Part shown: in pieces, positions 1 through 10,899 of the stretch
Layout of the letters: each line of letters begins with the position of its first letter
Position numbering within the stretch: position 1 is the first letter of the stretch
Source of the DNA: Chitinophaga agrisoli
GTDB taxonomy: Bacteria > Bacteroidota > Bacteroidia > Chitinophagales > Chitinophagaceae
DNA: 64,000 nucleotides
Assembly (NCBI RefSeq): GCF_008386695.1
Contig: NZ_VUOC01000001.1
Location: 116,364 to 180,363 of the forward strand
Reading direction: 5' to 3'
The notes under the pieces: generated by a model
Database searches by the model: none
What the model was told of the DNA's origin: nothing
Seen by the model: the letters and a program-made list of their open reading frames with translations, nothing else
Position numbers and translations under genes: made by a program

Positions 1-2
1 AG

Positions 3-1112
3 GAGATCCGCGATATCACCGCTTTTAAATGGGGCTTCCTGGCCGCCAGCATCGCTATGCTGGTAGGCACGGTCATGTTCTATTTTCTGAAAGATAAATA
101 CGTAGTAAGCCCTGAAGGCGAGCCCGTTGGTACAAAACCAAAGAAAGGGGATAGCGACCAGGCCCAGTTCAGCAATAAAGCTATTGCCATTACCGTAGTG
201 GCGGAGATCATCCTGATGGCCATCTTCTACAAGGTGATTGGCGTAAACCTGCTGTATGCCTTTATTTACAGCACCGGCATTTCCCTGGGAGGGTTGATCC
301 TGAGCGATAAGTCCCTGAACAGCGTAGAAAGGCAACGTATTATCGTTATCTACATCATATCATTCTTTGTAATATTCTTCTGGGCCTGCTTTGAGCAAGC
401 GGGCTCCTCCCTCACCTTTATTGCGGACCAGCAAACGGACCGCCGCCTGTTTGGCTGGGATATGCCGCCCAGCCTTATCCAGAATGCACAATCCCTTACC
501 CTGATCGCGCTGGCCATCCCCTTCAGCTTCCTGTGGCTCCGATTGCAGAAGATGAAGATGGATCCCATCTCCCCGGTAAAACAGGCTATTGGCCTGGGCT
601 TACTGGCTGTTGGTTACTGGATCATTGCCCTGCAGGTAAAAGACCTGGGTAATGCAAAACTAGGCGTGATCTGGCTGTTTGTGCTGTACCTGTTCCATAC
701 GCTGGGAGAATTGAGCGTATCGCCAATAGGTCTTTCCCTGGTATCTAAACTGGCGCCTAAGCGTTTTACTTCTTTGCTGATGGGGGTATTTTTCCTCTCT
801 AATGCTTCCGGTTATGCATTGGCGGGTACGCTGGGCACCCTGCTGCCACCCACTGCGCAAACCTTTGGTAAGGCCGCGGAAAAAGGTATTGACCTGCCCG
901 GTATCCTGAACGGCGCGGTACCGCTGACCGCCCAATTACAGGCACAACTCAAAACACTGCAGCTGCCTTCCTCCTACCCACAGTTTGCAGGTTTTACCAT
1001 CCATAACCTCTATGAATTCTTTATGCTGTTCGTGATCCTGCCGGGAGTGGCCGCTATACTGCTGTTCCTGCTGAGCTTTTTCCTGAAGAAAATGATGCAC
1101 GGCGTAAGATAA
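3..1112 (+). CDS. POT/PTR family peptide:proton symporter, 3' part
   Basis: This is the C-terminal 369 residues of a proton-dependent oligopeptide transporter of the POT (PTR2) family, an inner-membrane MFS carrier for di- and tripeptides. The reading frame is open from base 3, before the first ATG at 57, so the true start lies outside the window. At least seven hydrophobic segments are visible. The stretch around residues 115-130 (FFWACFEQAGSSLTF) and the later HTLGELSVSPIGLSLVSKLAP segment are typical of POT proteins. The OPT transporter follows 55 bp downstream on the same strand, so the pair may form a peptide-uptake operon. The family is secure; the exact substrate is inferred. Confidence 0.9.
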   Translation, partial: EIRDITAFKWGFLAASIAMLVGTVMFYFLKDKYVVSPEGEPVGTKPKKGDSDQAQFSNKAIAITVVAEIILMAIFYKVIGVNLLYAFIYSTGISLGGLILSDKSLNSVERQRIIVIYIISFFVIFFWACFEQAGSSLTFIADQQTDRRLFGWDMPPSLIQNAQSLTLIALAIPFSFLWLRLQKMKMDPISPVKQAIGLGLLAVGYWIIALQVKDLGNAKLGVIWLFVLYLFHTLGELSVSPIGLSLVSKLAPKRFTSLLMGVFFLSNASGYALAGTLGTLLPPTAQTFGKAAEKGIDLPGILNGAVPLTAQLQAQLKTLQLPSSYPQFAGFTIHNLYEFFMLFVILPGVAAILLFLLSFFLKKMMHGVR

Positions 1113-1167
1113 TTCTAATCAAAAACGCAATATTCTATCTAAATCACATACACCATCATCATCAGCT

Positions 1168-3237
1168 ATGGCAGATAACAATACGCATTTTAAACCCTTT
1201 GTAGCTCCTCAGATGAACATGAAGGAGTTTACATTCAAGTCCATATTCCTGGGTTGCATTTTCGGTATCATCTTTGGCGCGGCTACGGTATACCTGGCAT
1301 TAAAGGCGGGTCTTACCGTTACGGCCTCCATTCCCATTGCGGTAATTGCCATTACCCTGGGCCGCCGGTTCTTTAAGACCACCATCCTGGAGAATAATAT
1401 CATCCAGACCACCGGTTCCGCGGGCGAGACCATTGCGGGCGGTGTGGCCTTTACCTTACCGGGCTTCCTGTTCCTCTCCACACCGGCAGGCGCCAGCTAT
1501 TTTAACTATATCACCATCCTGATCCTGGCCATATTTGGCGGTATCCTGGGTACATTGATGATGATCCCCCTGCGGCGCTCCCTCATCGTAAAAGAGCATG
1601 GCACGCTTCCCTACCCGGAAGGCACTGCCTGCGGCGATGTGCTGATAGCCGGCGAAAAAGGCGGCGACTTTGCTAAAACGGCTTTCTATGGACTGGGTTT
1701 CGCGTTTGTATATGCCATCTTCCAGAAGATCTTCCATGTAATTGCGGAAACGCCTTTTTACATGACCAAACAGGTAAATAAGTTCTGGCCCTCTGCCAGG
1801 GTGAGCGCCGATATTACTCCGGAATACCTGGGTATCGGTTATATCATCGGCCCCAGGATCGGTGGCGTACTGGTAGGCGGGGGCGTGCTGGCCTGGCTGG
1901 GATTGATCCCCCTGCTGGCAACCCTGGTACCGGCAGACAGTATTGCCAACCAGCTGGTAAAACTTGGCTACCTGGCCAGCATTACCACCCCTGGCGGACA
2001 AGGTAACTGGGATCCCGCTACCCATACCTTTGCCAACTACTCCGCCGCTATTTATTATGCCTATGTAAGGCAGATAGCTGCGGGCACGGTGGCAGCCGGC
2101 GGTTTCATTACCCTGATCAAAACCATCCCTACAATTGTATCTTCCTTTAAAGGCAGCATCAGCAGCCTGGGTAAGGATAAGGACGCGGCACAAGGCAAAG
2201 ATGTGCCCCGTACAGAAAGGGACCTGGATATCCGCATAGTAGCCATAGGCAGTTTATTGCTGGTATTGCTGATGGCATTCCTGCCCCAGCTGCCCGGTAA
2301 CTCCATTGGCCAGAAGCTGCTGATCGGTTTACTGGTGGTGATCTTTGGCGCGTTCTTCGTAACAGTATCCAGCCGTATCGTGGGACTGATAGGCACTTCC
2401 AATAACCCTATCTCCGGTATGACCATCGCCACCCTGATGGCCACCTGCCTGGTATTCCTGGCAGTAGGCTGGAGTGGTAAGGTATATGAGCCCATGGCGC
2501 TGGTTGTAGGCGGTATGATCTGTATTGCGGCGGCTAATGCCGGCGGTACCTCGCAGGACCTTAAATCCGGTTATATAGTAGGGGCCACGCCCCGGCACCA
2601 GCAGGTAGCCCTGTTCATTGGCGCCATCGTGTCCTCTATCGTGATAGGTTTTACCATTAAGTTCCTGGATAAACCAACGGCACAAATGGTTGCCAACGGC
2701 GTAACAGAACATGCTATCGGCAGTACCTATTTCCCCGCCCCGCAAAGTACGCTGATGGCTACCCTTATTAAAGGTATCCAGTCTCAGAACCTGGATTGGC
2801 AATATGTGGTAGTAGGCGTATTCCTGGCCATTACCATGGAGCTGTGTGGTATCAAATCCCTGTCTTTTGCTATTGGCGCTTATCTCCCCTTGTCTACGAC
2901 CCTGCCTATCTTCTTAGGTAGCGCAATCCGCGGTGTGGTAGATCATAAGCAGAAAAAGAACAAGGTAAAATTAACGGCTGAGGAAGAGGAGCTGGGTAAA
3001 GGCAACCTGTTTGCCACCGGCCTGGTAGCCGGCGGCGCTGTAGCGGGTGTGGTGATTGCCATACTGGCCGGTATAGACAGCGTAGGCCCCACTATGGCTA
3101 AGCTGAATTTTGAAGAAGGCCTCACCCATGCTATGGGCCAGGGCGGTTACTTTGCACTGGCAGTTGCCTTCTTTGCCCTTATGGGTTGGATCCTGTACCG
3201 GATAGCCCGGCAACAGCAGCAAAAGATGCCATCTTAG
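1168..3237 (+). CDS. OPT family oligopeptide transporter
   Basis: A 689-residue membrane protein of the oligopeptide transporter (OPT) superfamily, which imports peptides or metal-peptide complexes by proton symport. It has more than 12 hydrophobic segments. The N-terminal sequence after residue 20 (FTFKSIFLGCIFGIIFGA), the SAGETIAGGVAFTLPG motif near residue 90 and LPYPEGTACGDVL near residue 150 are characteristic of the bacterial OPT branch. Length is normal for bacterial members. The start is the only ATG before the conserved N-terminus. It lies 55 bp after the POT gene, which suggests co-transcription and a role in peptide nutrition. The substrate cannot be read from the sequence. Confidence 0.92.
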   Translation: MADNNTHFKPFVAPQMNMKEFTFKSIFLGCIFGIIFGAATVYLALKAGLTVTASIPIAVIAITLGRRFFKTTILENNIIQTTGSAGETIAGGVAFTLPGFLFLSTPAGASYFNYITILILAIFGGILGTLMMIPLRRSLIVKEHGTLPYPEGTACGDVLIAGEKGGDFAKTAFYGLGFAFVYAIFQKIFHVIAETPFYMTKQVNKFWPSARVSADITPEYLGIGYIIGPRIGGVLVGGGVLAWLGLIPLLATLVPADSIANQLVKLGYLASITTPGGQGNWDPATHTFANYSAAIYYAYVRQIAAGTVAAGGFITLIKTIPTIVSSFKGSISSLGKDKDAAQGKDVPRTERDLDIRIVAIGSLLLVLLMAFLPQLPGNSIGQKLLIGLLVVIFGAFFVTVSSRIVGLIGTSNNPISGMTIATLMATCLVFLAVGWSGKVYEPMALVVGGMICIAAANAGGTSQDLKSGYIVGATPRHQQVALFIGAIVSSIVIGFTIKFLDKPTAQMVANGVTEHAIGSTYFPAPQSTLMATLIKGIQSQNLDWQYVVVGVFLAITMELCGIKSLSFAIGAYLPLSTTLPIFLGSAIRGVVDHKQKKNKVKLTAEEEELGKGNLFATGLVAGGAVAGVVIAILAGIDSVGPTMAKLNFEEGLTHAMGQGGYFALAVAFFALMGWILYRIARQQQQKMPS

Positions 3238-3280
3238 GATCAGGGGTGTTGATGGTATATTCACTATATGGCATACCTAT

Positions 3281-3368
3281 AGTAGATTCGAAGCAAAGTC
3301 AAAGTAGAGGCGGAGGAAAGGTGGAGAGGAGGTGGACTTGACGTGGACTTATAGTGGACTCGAGCTGG
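3281..3368. repeat. Degenerate 11-bp tandem array (8 units)
   Basis: Eight consecutive 11-bp units can be cut without a gap: AGTAGATTCGA, AGCAAAGTCAA, AGTAGAGGCGG, AGGAAAGGTGG, AGAGGAGGTGG, ACTTGACGTGG, ACTTATAGTGG, ACTCGAGCTGG. The last units share ACT at the start and TGG at the end with a variable middle. The array sits between the OPT stop codon and its terminator. Its function is unknown. The period matches the arrays at 34878 and 63952. Confidence 0.7.
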
Positions 3369-3392
3369 GTTAAAATACTACTAAATAGCGAT

Positions 3393-3422
3393 GAGGGCGG
3401 TCTGTATGACCGCCCTCTTTAT
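3393..3422 (+). terminator. Rho-independent terminator after the OPT gene
   Basis: A 10-bp perfect stem (GAGGGCGGTC / GACCGCCCTC, 3393-3402 and 3408-3417) with a TGTAT loop is followed by TTTATTTT. It lies between the plus-strand OPT gene and the end of the minus-strand cytochrome gene. It fits termination of OPT and may act weakly in the other direction. Confidence 0.8.
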
Positions 3423-3456
3423 TTTCCCTTGTGCTATGCTTTGACACATACATAAC

Positions 3457-4788
3457 TTAATCTGCATTTTGTGGTACCGCGGTTTTCCAGGTATACACCC
3501 TTTTAATGCCGGGGTTTTCCCCTAACTTATTTACGCAAAGTGCACTGATCTTGGTTTCATTCAGGTTCACTGCTGTCAAATGTTTTAAAGCAAGCAGGTG
3601 ATCACTGATACCGTCTGCGATAGGATTTTTCTCCAGCCGCAGCTTCTCCAGGTTGCTCATCCCCTCCAGCACGGCCAGATCACCCTCCGTAAGCCCGTTA
3701 TCTGAAAGATTCAGCCAGATGATATTTTTGCCCACCCGGGCCAGATCGTCTTTAATGTCAGCCATCCGGGCGCCGGATCCGGCCGGCAGGGTCACATCCA
3801 GCATAACCGGGTGTTGCAGCATTACCCGTACTATCAGTCCTTTTTTACGCAGGTTCTCCACCAGGCCCATATCCAGGGAGGCGGGGATCTCCGGGTTATT
3901 ATGCTGTTCAATACCCGCTACACCTTCTTCCGCGCCGGCACCACCCAGTCCCAGGTAGGCGGCCACCTGCGGTTGGATGGTTGCATTACCTTTCAGTTCC
4001 GCCAGTTTTTTACCTTCTACGGCCATCCCCTTCTCTATCCACCAGCGTATGATCTCCACCTCCCGCTTCACCAGGGGCGGTTTACCATCTGCCGGCATGA
4101 ATTTTTCGTGGCCGGGGTCCATGGTGATCCTTTTATATAGCTCACTTTCGTCCGGCTTGCCGGGTACTACAGCCGGACCAGTCTTGCCGCCCTTAAGTAG
4201 CAGGGCCAGGCTTTGTACAGACAGTTTGCCCTTTAACTTACCTGGCTGGTGGCATTGCCCGCATTTCTGGATCAGCATGGGTTGTACCACATCTTCATAA
4301 ATGAAGGCGGCTTCCACGCTTGTGGGCTTTTGCCGCTGTACCTGGGTAAGGATAGCCAGGTTCAGGTAATCATTACCATGGGTAAGGTTGCCACCCTGGT
4401 GGCCGGCATAGCTCATTAAGCCCATTAAGCCCACCAGCAGCACGGAAAACAACCGGGGCCCCACCACATACTGTTTTTTGAACCAGGAGGTCGTAAACAA
4501 CAGCAAAAGGCCGGCAATCACTGCCAGTATAATACCGGCTGTTTTATGACGGCCTAAAGTGGCGGTATCATAATCCCCGGTGGCAGACAGGATCCAGCCA
4601 AAAACACAGGCCAGCACCGCCGCTACAAACCCTGCCAGCAGGGTAAGCGGCACGGCGCTGCGCAGGTGCGCATAACGGCGTGTATAGCCCAATACGTCAA
4701 ACAACAGCGCCAGCAGCAAAAAACCAATGGGCAGGTGTACAATAAGCGGATGCAGCCTTCCGGCGAAAGTGAGGATATTCAATAACAT
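3457..4788 (-). CDS. DUF2231 membrane / c-type cytochrome / leucine-rich-repeat protein
   Basis: A 443-residue protein with three parts. Residues 1-130 carry four hydrophobic helices with the DUF2231-type opening (AGRLHPLIVHLPIGF). Near residues 176-180 a heme c motif CGQCH begins a Planctomycete-type cytochrome c domain. The C-terminal 110 residues contain leucine-rich repeats (IIWLNLSDNGLTEGDLAVLE, then LEKLRLEKNPI). A longer frame reaches 4839, but ATG at 4788 is preferred because it gives the DUF2231 N-terminus and overlaps the upstream stop codon by one base (TAATG), the mark of translational coupling. It is the last gene of the minus-strand cluster from 10761. The likely role is membrane-bound electron transfer; the partner is unknown. 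Confidence 0.82.
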   Translation of the reverse strand: MLLNILTFAGRLHPLIVHLPIGFLLLALLFDVLGYTRRYAHLRSAVPLTLLAGFVAAVLACVFGWILSATGDYDTATLGRHKTAGIILAVIAGLLLLFTTSWFKKQYVVGPRLFSVLLVGLMGLMSYAGHQGGNLTHGNDYLNLAILTQVQRQKPTSVEAAFIYEDVVQPMLIQKCGQCHQPGKLKGKLSVQSLALLLKGGKTGPAVVPGKPDESELYKRITMDPGHEKFMPADGKPPLVKREVEIIRWWIEKGMAVEGKKLAELKGNATIQPQVAAYLGLGGAGAEEGVAGIEQHNNPEIPASLDMGLVENLRKKGLIVRVMLQHPVMLDVTLPAGSGARMADIKDDLARVGKNIIWLNLSDNGLTEGDLAVLEGMSNLEKLRLEKNPIADGISDHLLALKHLTAVNLNETKISALCVNKLGENPGIKRVYTWKTAVPQNAD

Positions 4789-5909
4789 TAAACGCGTGTT
4801 AGTTTTACGGGCGCCGTGTGGTTGGCATTCCACTGGCATACATACAGGTTCTTTTCATCATCCACGCATACGTCGTGCCCATGCAGGAATACCGGTTCTG
4901 CCGCCTGCTTTGTAGGCTGCAGCACACCGTTTTTGTATACAGGCGCGGTACCACCGGGGCTGGATACTACTTTATTGTCTTTATCCAGGATGGTCATAAA
5001 GCCGGAGCCGTTGAACTTCTTGCCCTGGGCATCCTTTGACCAGCAAACGCCGGCATACAGCTCGTCTTCATTCATCACCGCCCGGCATACATACATGCCC
5101 GGGGTATCTACCTGCTTTACAAATTTGCCATCCAGCGTAAAGAACTTAAAACAGTTCTCTTCCCTGGAAGTACAAACCAGCAGCGGGTTATTTTTATCCC
5201 GCAGGTCAATGGCCACGCCATGGGCATTGGAAAGGTTATGAGCCTTGTTATCATTATGATGGCCGCCAAAATGCCGGATATACTGGCCTTTGTTATTATA
5301 CTGGATGATATAATCAGAGCCGTAACCGTCTGCTACATAGATGTCCCCGTTGGGCGCTACGGCCGTTTCCGTAGGCATAAACGGCTCATCGTCCTTATAG
5401 ATGCCAATAGTGCGCGGGTGCCCGATGGCAAAGATCAAACGGCCGTTCAGGTCTGTTTTCACTACTTGTCCGGCTTGCGGTTTCATGGCGCCGGTACGGT
5501 CCATATACCAGCCGCAGTCTGTGATGTACAGAAAATCTTCGCCCCCTTCTTTTGAAAGGGTAAGGCCATGGCCGCCCGGGAAAGCAGTACCCCAGTAATC
5601 CAGCAGCTTGCCTGATTTGTCAAAAATGAGGATGTTGTTACGCGTACAATCGCCCAGCATGATCAGCCTGCCTTTACTGTCCTGCACCATTTCGTGGCAG
5701 TTAAAGAGGGGCGTGTTATTCACGCTCACCTTGGCCCAGGCTTTATCTACCTTGTAGGTGTATTGTCCGTGCCCTATCACTCCGTCCGCCGGCGCTTGTT
5801 CTTTTTCTTCTTTTAACGCAGATGCAGAGAACGCGCGTACTGGTCCTGAAGCCGCCATTGCAGAGGCGAGCGCTGTGTTGCGGAGGAAATTCCTTCTTGA
5901 GTTGTCCAT
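4788..5909 (-). CDS. Exported NHL/six-bladed beta-propeller protein
   Basis: A 373-residue secreted protein. The N-terminus (NSRRNFLRNTALASAMAASG) is a twin-arginine signal peptide, so the protein folds in the cytoplasm before export. The rest has about six blades of NHL type, with repeated stretches of the form GDIYVADGYGSDYIIQYNNKG and GVAIDLRDKNNPLLVCTSREE. The end (DDEKNLYVCQWNANHTAPVKLTRV) closes the propeller. No catalytic motif is recognised. Its stop overlaps the start of the DUF2231/cytochrome gene, and it lies 105 bp after the DUF1501 gene, so it belongs to the same cluster. A binding or scaffold role is an inference. Confidence 0.8.
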   Translation of the reverse strand: MDNSRRNFLRNTALASAMAASGPVRAFSASALKEEKEQAPADGVIGHGQYTYKVDKAWAKVSVNNTPLFNCHEMVQDSKGRLIMLGDCTRNNILIFDKSGKLLDYWGTAFPGGHGLTLSKEGGEDFLYITDCGWYMDRTGAMKPQAGQVVKTDLNGRLIFAIGHPRTIGIYKDDEPFMPTETAVAPNGDIYVADGYGSDYIIQYNNKGQYIRHFGGHHNDNKAHNLSNAHGVAIDLRDKNNPLLVCTSREENCFKFFTLDGKFVKQVDTPGMYVCRAVMNEDELYAGVCWSKDAQGKKFNGSGFMTILDKDNKVVSSPGGTAPVYKNGVLQPTKQAAEPVFLHGHDVCVDDEKNLYVCQWNANHTAPVKLTRV

Positions 5910-6014
5910 GTGGAATAAAGTTAATTATGAGTAGTAGTTATTAGCATTACAAACGGGTGCAAGCCCTAACCTGATGGCGCACTTCCGACTAACGGCTAAT
6001 CACTGACAACTATT

Positions 6015-7520
6015 TTATGCTAGTATTCCGTTTACTACCTTGCCCGCTACATCGGTCAGGCGGAATCGTCTGCCCTGGAATTTATAAGTCAGTCTTTCGT
6101 GGTCTATCCCCATCAGGTACAACAAGGTAGCCTGAAAATCGTGAACATGTACCGGGTCCTTCAGAATATTATAGCTAAAATCATCTGTTTCCCCGTAACT
6201 GAGCCCTGCTTTTACGCCGGCGCCCGCCATCCACATGGTAAAACAGCGCGGGTGATGATCGCGCCCGTAGTCAGTAGCCGTTAGCTTGCCCTGGGAATAT
6301 ACGGTACGGCCAAATTCTCCGCCCCATACTACCAGGGTATCCTCCAGCAGGCCGCGCCTTTTCAGGTCCTTGATAAGGGCCGCAGTGGCCTGGTCCGTAG
6401 CCTTACATTGCTGGGTAATGGCATTGGGCAGGTTGCCATGCTGATCCCATCCCTGGTGATACAGCTGTACAAACTTCACATCTTTTTCCAGCAGCTTGCG
6501 CGCCAGTATACAATTGGCGGCATAAGTGCCAGGGTCGCGGCTATCTGGGCCATACATATCAAAGATCTCATCTGGCTCATTGGCTATATCCATTACTTCC
6601 GGCACGGCCGTTTGCATCCGGTAAGCCATTTCATATTGGGCGATGCGTGCCTCTACTTCCGGGTCGCCATAAGCGCTGTTCTGTAACTGGTTCAGTTTGG
6701 TGAGATAATCCAGCATCTCCTTGCGGTCCTTGCCATCATACCCATCCGGATCATTGAGATATAACACCGGGTCTTTACCGGCGCGGAACTGTACGCCCTG
6801 GTGTTTGGAAGGCAGGAACCCATTACCCCATAAACGGGCGTATAAAGGTTGATCCTTTTGCCCGTTTTTGGATACCAGCACAATGAACGTGGGCAGGTTC
6901 TTATTATCTGATCCCAGCCCGTAGCTGATCCAGGAGCCGATGGAAGGCCGGCCCGGCAACTGGTTGCCTGTCTGGAAAAATGTGATGGCGGGATCGTGGT
7001 TGATCTGCTCAGAGAACAGGGATTTTACAATACAAAGGTCATCCACCACCTGCGCCGTATGCGGCAGCAGCTCGCTTACCCAGGTCTGGCTTTTGCCATA
7101 CTGGGCAAACTTAAAGGCGGATGGCGCTATAGGCAGTATGCTCTGGTTGGCGCTCATGCCCGTAAGGCGCTGGCCCTGCCGTACAGAATCCGGCAGCCCC
7201 TGCCCCATCATCTTTGCCAACCCCGGTTTATAATCAAAGGTCTCAAACTGCGATGGGCCGCCGCTCATAAACAGGTACACCACCCGTTTGGCCTTGGGCG
7301 CAAAATGCGGTAATGCTTTTAGTATATCCGCCTCCAGCCCGGAAGCGCCGGCAGCCGCTTTGGGCGTACTGCCAAACAATTCCTTACCAAACAGCGATCC
7401 CATGGCCAATGCCCCCAAACCCAAAGATGTCTGGGTAAGGAAAGTACGCCTGTCCCATTTCTTATTCAGCTGGTCAAAGTCCGGCGTATGCAGTTTGAAT
7501 ATATCATCATGATCGTGCAT
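6015..7520 (-). CDS. DUF1501 family protein (cluster 1)
   Basis: A 501-residue DUF1501 protein, a family distantly related to sulfatases and alkaline phosphatases and usually exported. Near residue 25 it has a Tat-like motif ([20 protein letters not shown]). The family core is visible: [22 protein letters not shown] near residue 80, [10 protein letters not shown]-like [13 protein letters not shown] near 355, and [10 protein letters not shown] near 400. It starts 7 bp downstream of the large DUF1549/DUF1553 gene, so the two are almost certainly co-transcribed. That pairing is the usual one in Planctomycetes, Verrucomicrobia and some Bacteroidota. The biochemical activity of the family is not established. 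Confidence 0.88.
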   Translation of the reverse strand: MHDHDDIFKLHTPDFDQLNKKWDRRTFLTQTSLGLGALAMGSLFGKELFGSTPKAAAGASGLEADILKALPHFAPKAKRVVYLFMSGGPSQFETFDYKPGLAKMMGQGLPDSVRQGQRLTGMSANQSILPIAPSAFKFAQYGKSQTWVSELLPHTAQVVDDLCIVKSLFSEQINHDPAITFFQTGNQLPGRPSIGSWISYGLGSDNKNLPTFIVLVSKNGQKDQPLYARLWGNGFLPSKHQGVQFRAGKDPVLYLNDPDGYDGKDRKEMLDYLTKLNQLQNSAYGDPEVEARIAQYEMAYRMQTAVPEVMDIANEPDEIFDMYGPDSRDPGTYAANCILARKLLEKDVKFVQLYHQGWDQHGNLPNAITQQCKATDQATAALIKDLKRRGLLEDTLVVWGGEFGRTVYSQGKLTATDYGRDHHPRCFTMWMAGAGVKAGLSYGETDDFSYNILKDPVHVHDFQATLLYLMGIDHERLTYKFQGRRFRLTDVAGKVVNGILA

Positions 7521-7527
7521 AACAAAT

Positions 7528-10500
7528 TTATCTTTTGGTGAGGGATGCGTCAGAGTTTAAGATGGTATTGGCTACCACCGCATTGGCGGCCACTAATACC
7601 GTATCCAATTTTTTATCTACCTGGTATTGCCCGCTGTGCAGCCAGCCTTTCAGCTTCTCCGGGTGCGCGCTGAACTTTTGCTGTTCTGTATCGCGCAGGG
7701 CCGTAAGCAGCTCCACTTCTTTTGGCAAAGGCATACGGCCGGTAAGTTTGCGGTAAGTATCTGTGATGGCTTTACGGGTATCGCTTACGGTGCTCATTTG
7801 TGCGCCCAGCACCGTAGATGCTTCTACAAACGTAGGATCGTTCAGCGTAACCAGCGCCTGCAGCGGCGTATTAGTAGGCTGCCTTCTTACCGTACAATAG
7901 GTACGGGAGGTAGCATCAAATGTTGCCAGTGTAGGATTGGGTACAGAGCGTTTAATGAGCACATACAGGCTACGGCGGTATACCGCATTGCCCGTATCCG
8001 GCACATAGCTGGTGTTATTGATCTCCCACAGGCCGGGCGGCTGGTAAGGTTTTACGCTTTTACCGCCTATCTGTGTATTCATAAGGCCACTGGCCAGCAG
8101 GGCATTGTCGCGGATCATCTCTGCAGACATACGGTAGGCCGGGCCATGCGATAGCAAACGGTTCTCGGGGTCTCTCTCCTGCATTTCTTTATTGCTCCGG
8201 GAATCCTGGCGGTAGGTGGCAGACATCACGATCAGCTTATTCAGCTTTTTGATATCCCAGCCAGACTCACGGAAGCTAACCGCCAGCCAGTCCAGCAGTT
8301 CTGGATGACTGGGCATTTCGCCCTGGTTGCCAAAATCGCCGGCGGTCTTTACCAGCCCAACACCAAAGAAATTCTGCCAGATCCGGTTCACCTCTACCCG
8401 CGCGGTAAGCGGGTTGTTATCGTCTGTAAGCCATTGGGCCAGGCCATACCGGTTCTTAGGCAGCTTCGTGGAAAAAGGCAGTATCGCATCCGGCGTATTG
8501 GGGAATACCTCTTCTCCCAGCATATCATAATTACCCCTTAACAGGATATGCGATTTTTTAGGTTTGGGCATTTCCTGCATTACCATCAGTTCCGGCACAT
8601 TCTCTGTGGAATCTGCCAGGGTACTGCGTAGCTTTTGCAGTTCCTCTTCGGCTTTTAAAGTAGCCGGCGCTAGGGCGGACAGATAATAGTCCTTTAATAC
8701 AGACACCGCGGCATCAGGCAATGCTGCGCGTGGTTTATCTGTTATATCTGACCAGCGGGCTTTCTGCGCTATCACCTTTATTTCATATGGAGTAAGCACC
8801 CGGTTATATACCAGCACCTCATCCACCTTACCGCCTTTAAAGCCCAGGCCACGCCACCAGCCGCCTATCTGCAGGCCAGGCTGTTTATCGCCTTTAAACA
8901 AAATGTCTTTGGTCAGCTGATCCATGGTGGTTTCCATGGGTACCGCATTCCCATCCAGGAATAGTTGGTACCCGGCCGCTTTGGAAGAGCCGTCATAGGT
9001 GAGCGTTAACTGCACCCACTGGTCTTTGGGCGTGGCGATCTTAGCCACCCGGGTAATAGCATTGGAAGGCGCCGTATGGGCCATGTTTATCTCCAGCTTA
9101 TTATCCCGCAGCCATACATGATACCCGCGGAAATTAAACAGCCGCTCTGCCATCCCCTTGTGAAAGATCACCCCATCCTTCAGGTCTTTGGGAATATTCA
9201 CCCACATACCTATGCTAAAAGCATCTGAGCGCCGGAATACGCCGCTGGGTTTCAGGTCCAGCCAGGTATCGCCATTTAGCACCAGCGCTTTGCCTTTGCC
9301 CCTGTTTTCAAATACCGGCGCATCACCTTCCTGGCCGGTTTCGCGTTTCATTTTACCAGCCTGCTGGGCATTCACCGTATTCTTAAAGCTGGCGTTATCC
9401 AGCGTATATTCTGCCTGCAAACCAGCTTTGGGGGCCTGTTCGTTGGAGAGTTGCTTATATCCGCCGCTATTCAGCCATTGCTGAAAACCAGGCAGGGATA
9501 ATTGCTTTTCTGTGGCTAGCTCTTTCTCCTGTTTGCTGATGCAATGCTGCAGGTATTGCAATACCTGTTCTTTTTCTTTGGATGGCAGCATCAACGTGGG
9601 CGTAGGCAGCGCATCATCATAAGAGATCTGCCCGGCCTCTTTTACGTTATTAAAGAAGCTGAACAGCTCATAATAATTCTTCTGGGAAACAGGATCAAAC
9701 TTATGATCATGACATTTGGCGCAGCCTACTGATACCGCGAGGAAAGCTTCCCCAAAAGTATTGGTACGGTCTACCACATACTCCGCCTGGAACTCCTCTT
9801 CTATAATACCGCCTTCCATATTCTGCGGATGGTTGCGGTTAAAAGCAGTAGCGATCAGCATTTCTTTGGTAGGGTGCGGCATCAGATCACCGGCCAGCTG
9901 CCATTGTATAAAGGTATTATAGGGCTGGTTGCGGTTAAAAGCGCTGATCACCCAATCCCGGTAGGGCGACATATCCCGCAGCCTGTCCACCGTATAACCG
10001 TGCGAGTCTGCAAAACGCGCCACATCCAGCCAATCCACCGCCATTTTTTCGCCATAGTGAGGGGAAGCCAGTAAACGGTCTACCTGCTTCTCATAAGCGT
10101 TGGGGGAGGTATCTTTTAAAAAGTTATCGATCTCCTGCAGGGTAGGCGGCAAGCCGGTAAGGTCCAGGGATACCCGCCTTAATAACAGTTCCTTCTCCGC
10201 CTCTTTGGAGGGCGATAGTTTTTCCTGCTCCAGCCTTTCCTGTATGAAATTGTCAATAGGGTTATGCGCTACCCAATCCTTATGATCTATTTCCGGTATG
10301 GGAGCCTTCTCAGGTTTCACAAAAGCCCAGTGAGGTTTGTATTTAGCGCCGTTCCGGATCCATTTAATAAGGATGGCCTTATCCTTTGCGCTCAGGGTCA
10401 GGTGGGAGTTAGGTTCCGGCATCATATAATCCGGATCGTTTGACATAATGCGGTGAAACAACTCACTCCCCTGCAGGCTACCGGGGTCAATGGCCACCTT

Positions 10501-10761
10501 ACCGGGGTTTTCCGGCAATTCCGCATAGGCGGCATCGGCCATATCCAGCCGCAGCCCGGCTTTTTGCTTGGCTTTATCCGGCCCGTGACAGGCAAAACAT
10601 TTATCAGAAAGCACAGGTTTTACATCCCGGTTGTAGTCCAGCTTATCCGGCAACTCCTTATATACTGCAGCTACGTCTTCCGGCAGATCCGGAGAGCAGG
10701 CGTATAAACAGGCCACCATCGCAAACAGGGATATTAAACGTGGAACTGTCGTTTTTTGCAT
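7528..10761 (-). CDS. DUF1549/DUF1553 cytochrome lipoprotein with inserted LamG domain
   Basis: A 1077-residue protein. The signal ends in a lipobox (ACLYAC, Cys22), so it should be a lipoprotein. A PSCyt1 domain with the heme c motif CFACH (55-59) follows. Next comes DUF1549/PSCyt2 (about 155-360, including [21 protein letters not shown] and a CAKCH motif near 350 that could bind a second heme). A concanavalin-like LamG domain spans about 445-665, and DUF1553/PSD1 fills the last 300 residues ([13 protein letters not shown], then [15 protein letters not shown]). It heads the minus-strand operon with DUF1501 7 bp behind. LamG suggests carbohydrate binding. The activity of DUF1549/DUF1553 is unknown. 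Confidence 0.88.
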   Translation of the reverse strand: MQKTTVPRLISLFAMVACLYACSPDLPEDVAAVYKELPDKLDYNRDVKPVLSDKCFACHGPDKAKQKAGLRLDMADAAYAELPENPGKVAIDPGSLQGSELFHRIMSNDPDYMMPEPNSHLTLSAKDKAILIKWIRNGAKYKPHWAFVKPEKAPIPEIDHKDWVAHNPIDNFIQERLEQEKLSPSKEAEKELLLRRVSLDLTGLPPTLQEIDNFLKDTSPNAYEKQVDRLLASPHYGEKMAVDWLDVARFADSHGYTVDRLRDMSPYRDWVISAFNRNQPYNTFIQWQLAGDLMPHPTKEMLIATAFNRNHPQNMEGGIIEEEFQAEYVVDRTNTFGEAFLAVSVGCAKCHDHKFDPVSQKNYYELFSFFNNVKEAGQISYDDALPTPTLMLPSKEKEQVLQYLQHCISKQEKELATEKQLSLPGFQQWLNSGGYKQLSNEQAPKAGLQAEYTLDNASFKNTVNAQQAGKMKRETGQEGDAPVFENRGKGKALVLNGDTWLDLKPSGVFRRSDAFSIGMWVNIPKDLKDGVIFHKGMAERLFNFRGYHVWLRDNKLEINMAHTAPSNAITRVAKIATPKDQWVQLTLTYDGSSKAAGYQLFLDGNAVPMETTMDQLTKDILFKGDKQPGLQIGGWWRGLGFKGGKVDEVLVYNRVLTPYEIKVIAQKARWSDITDKPRAALPDAAVSVLKDYYLSALAPATLKAEEELQKLRSTLADSTENVPELMVMQEMPKPKKSHILLRGNYDMLGEEVFPNTPDAILPFSTKLPKNRYGLAQWLTDDNNPLTARVEVNRIWQNFFGVGLVKTAGDFGNQGEMPSHPELLDWLAVSFRESGWDIKKLNKLIVMSATYRQDSRSNKEMQERDPENRLLSHGPAYRMSAEMIRDNALLASGLMNTQIGGKSVKPYQPPGLWEINNTSYVPDTGNAVYRRSLYVLIKRSVPNPTLATFDATSRTYCTVRRQPTNTPLQALVTLNDPTFVEASTVLGAQMSTVSDTRKAITDTYRKLTGRMPLPKEVELLTALRDTEQQKFSAHPEKLKGWLHSGQYQVDKKLDTVLVAANAVVANTILNSDASLTKR

Positions 10762-10835
10762 AACGTTCTTGACTAAGTAGTGTCCTTAAAGTTACCGCCA
10801 TGCTCCCTTAAATACTTATACAAACGCCACAGATA

Positions 10836-10868
10836 TTTGTACATATCCGACTTTTCTCGGTAACTTCG
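10836..10868 (+). promoter_or_regulatory. Candidate Bacteroidota promoter of the AraC gene
   Basis: TTTG (10836-10839) and TAACTTCG (10861-10868) are separated by 21 bp. This fits the phylum consensus TTTG / TAnnTTTG with one mismatch in the -7 box. It lies 32 bp before the ATG at 10900, in the intergenic region shared with the divergent DUF1549/DUF1553 operon. Confidence 0.5.
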
Positions 10869-10899
10869 GGTGTAATTACCTGCCAGCTTAGTTTGAGAT

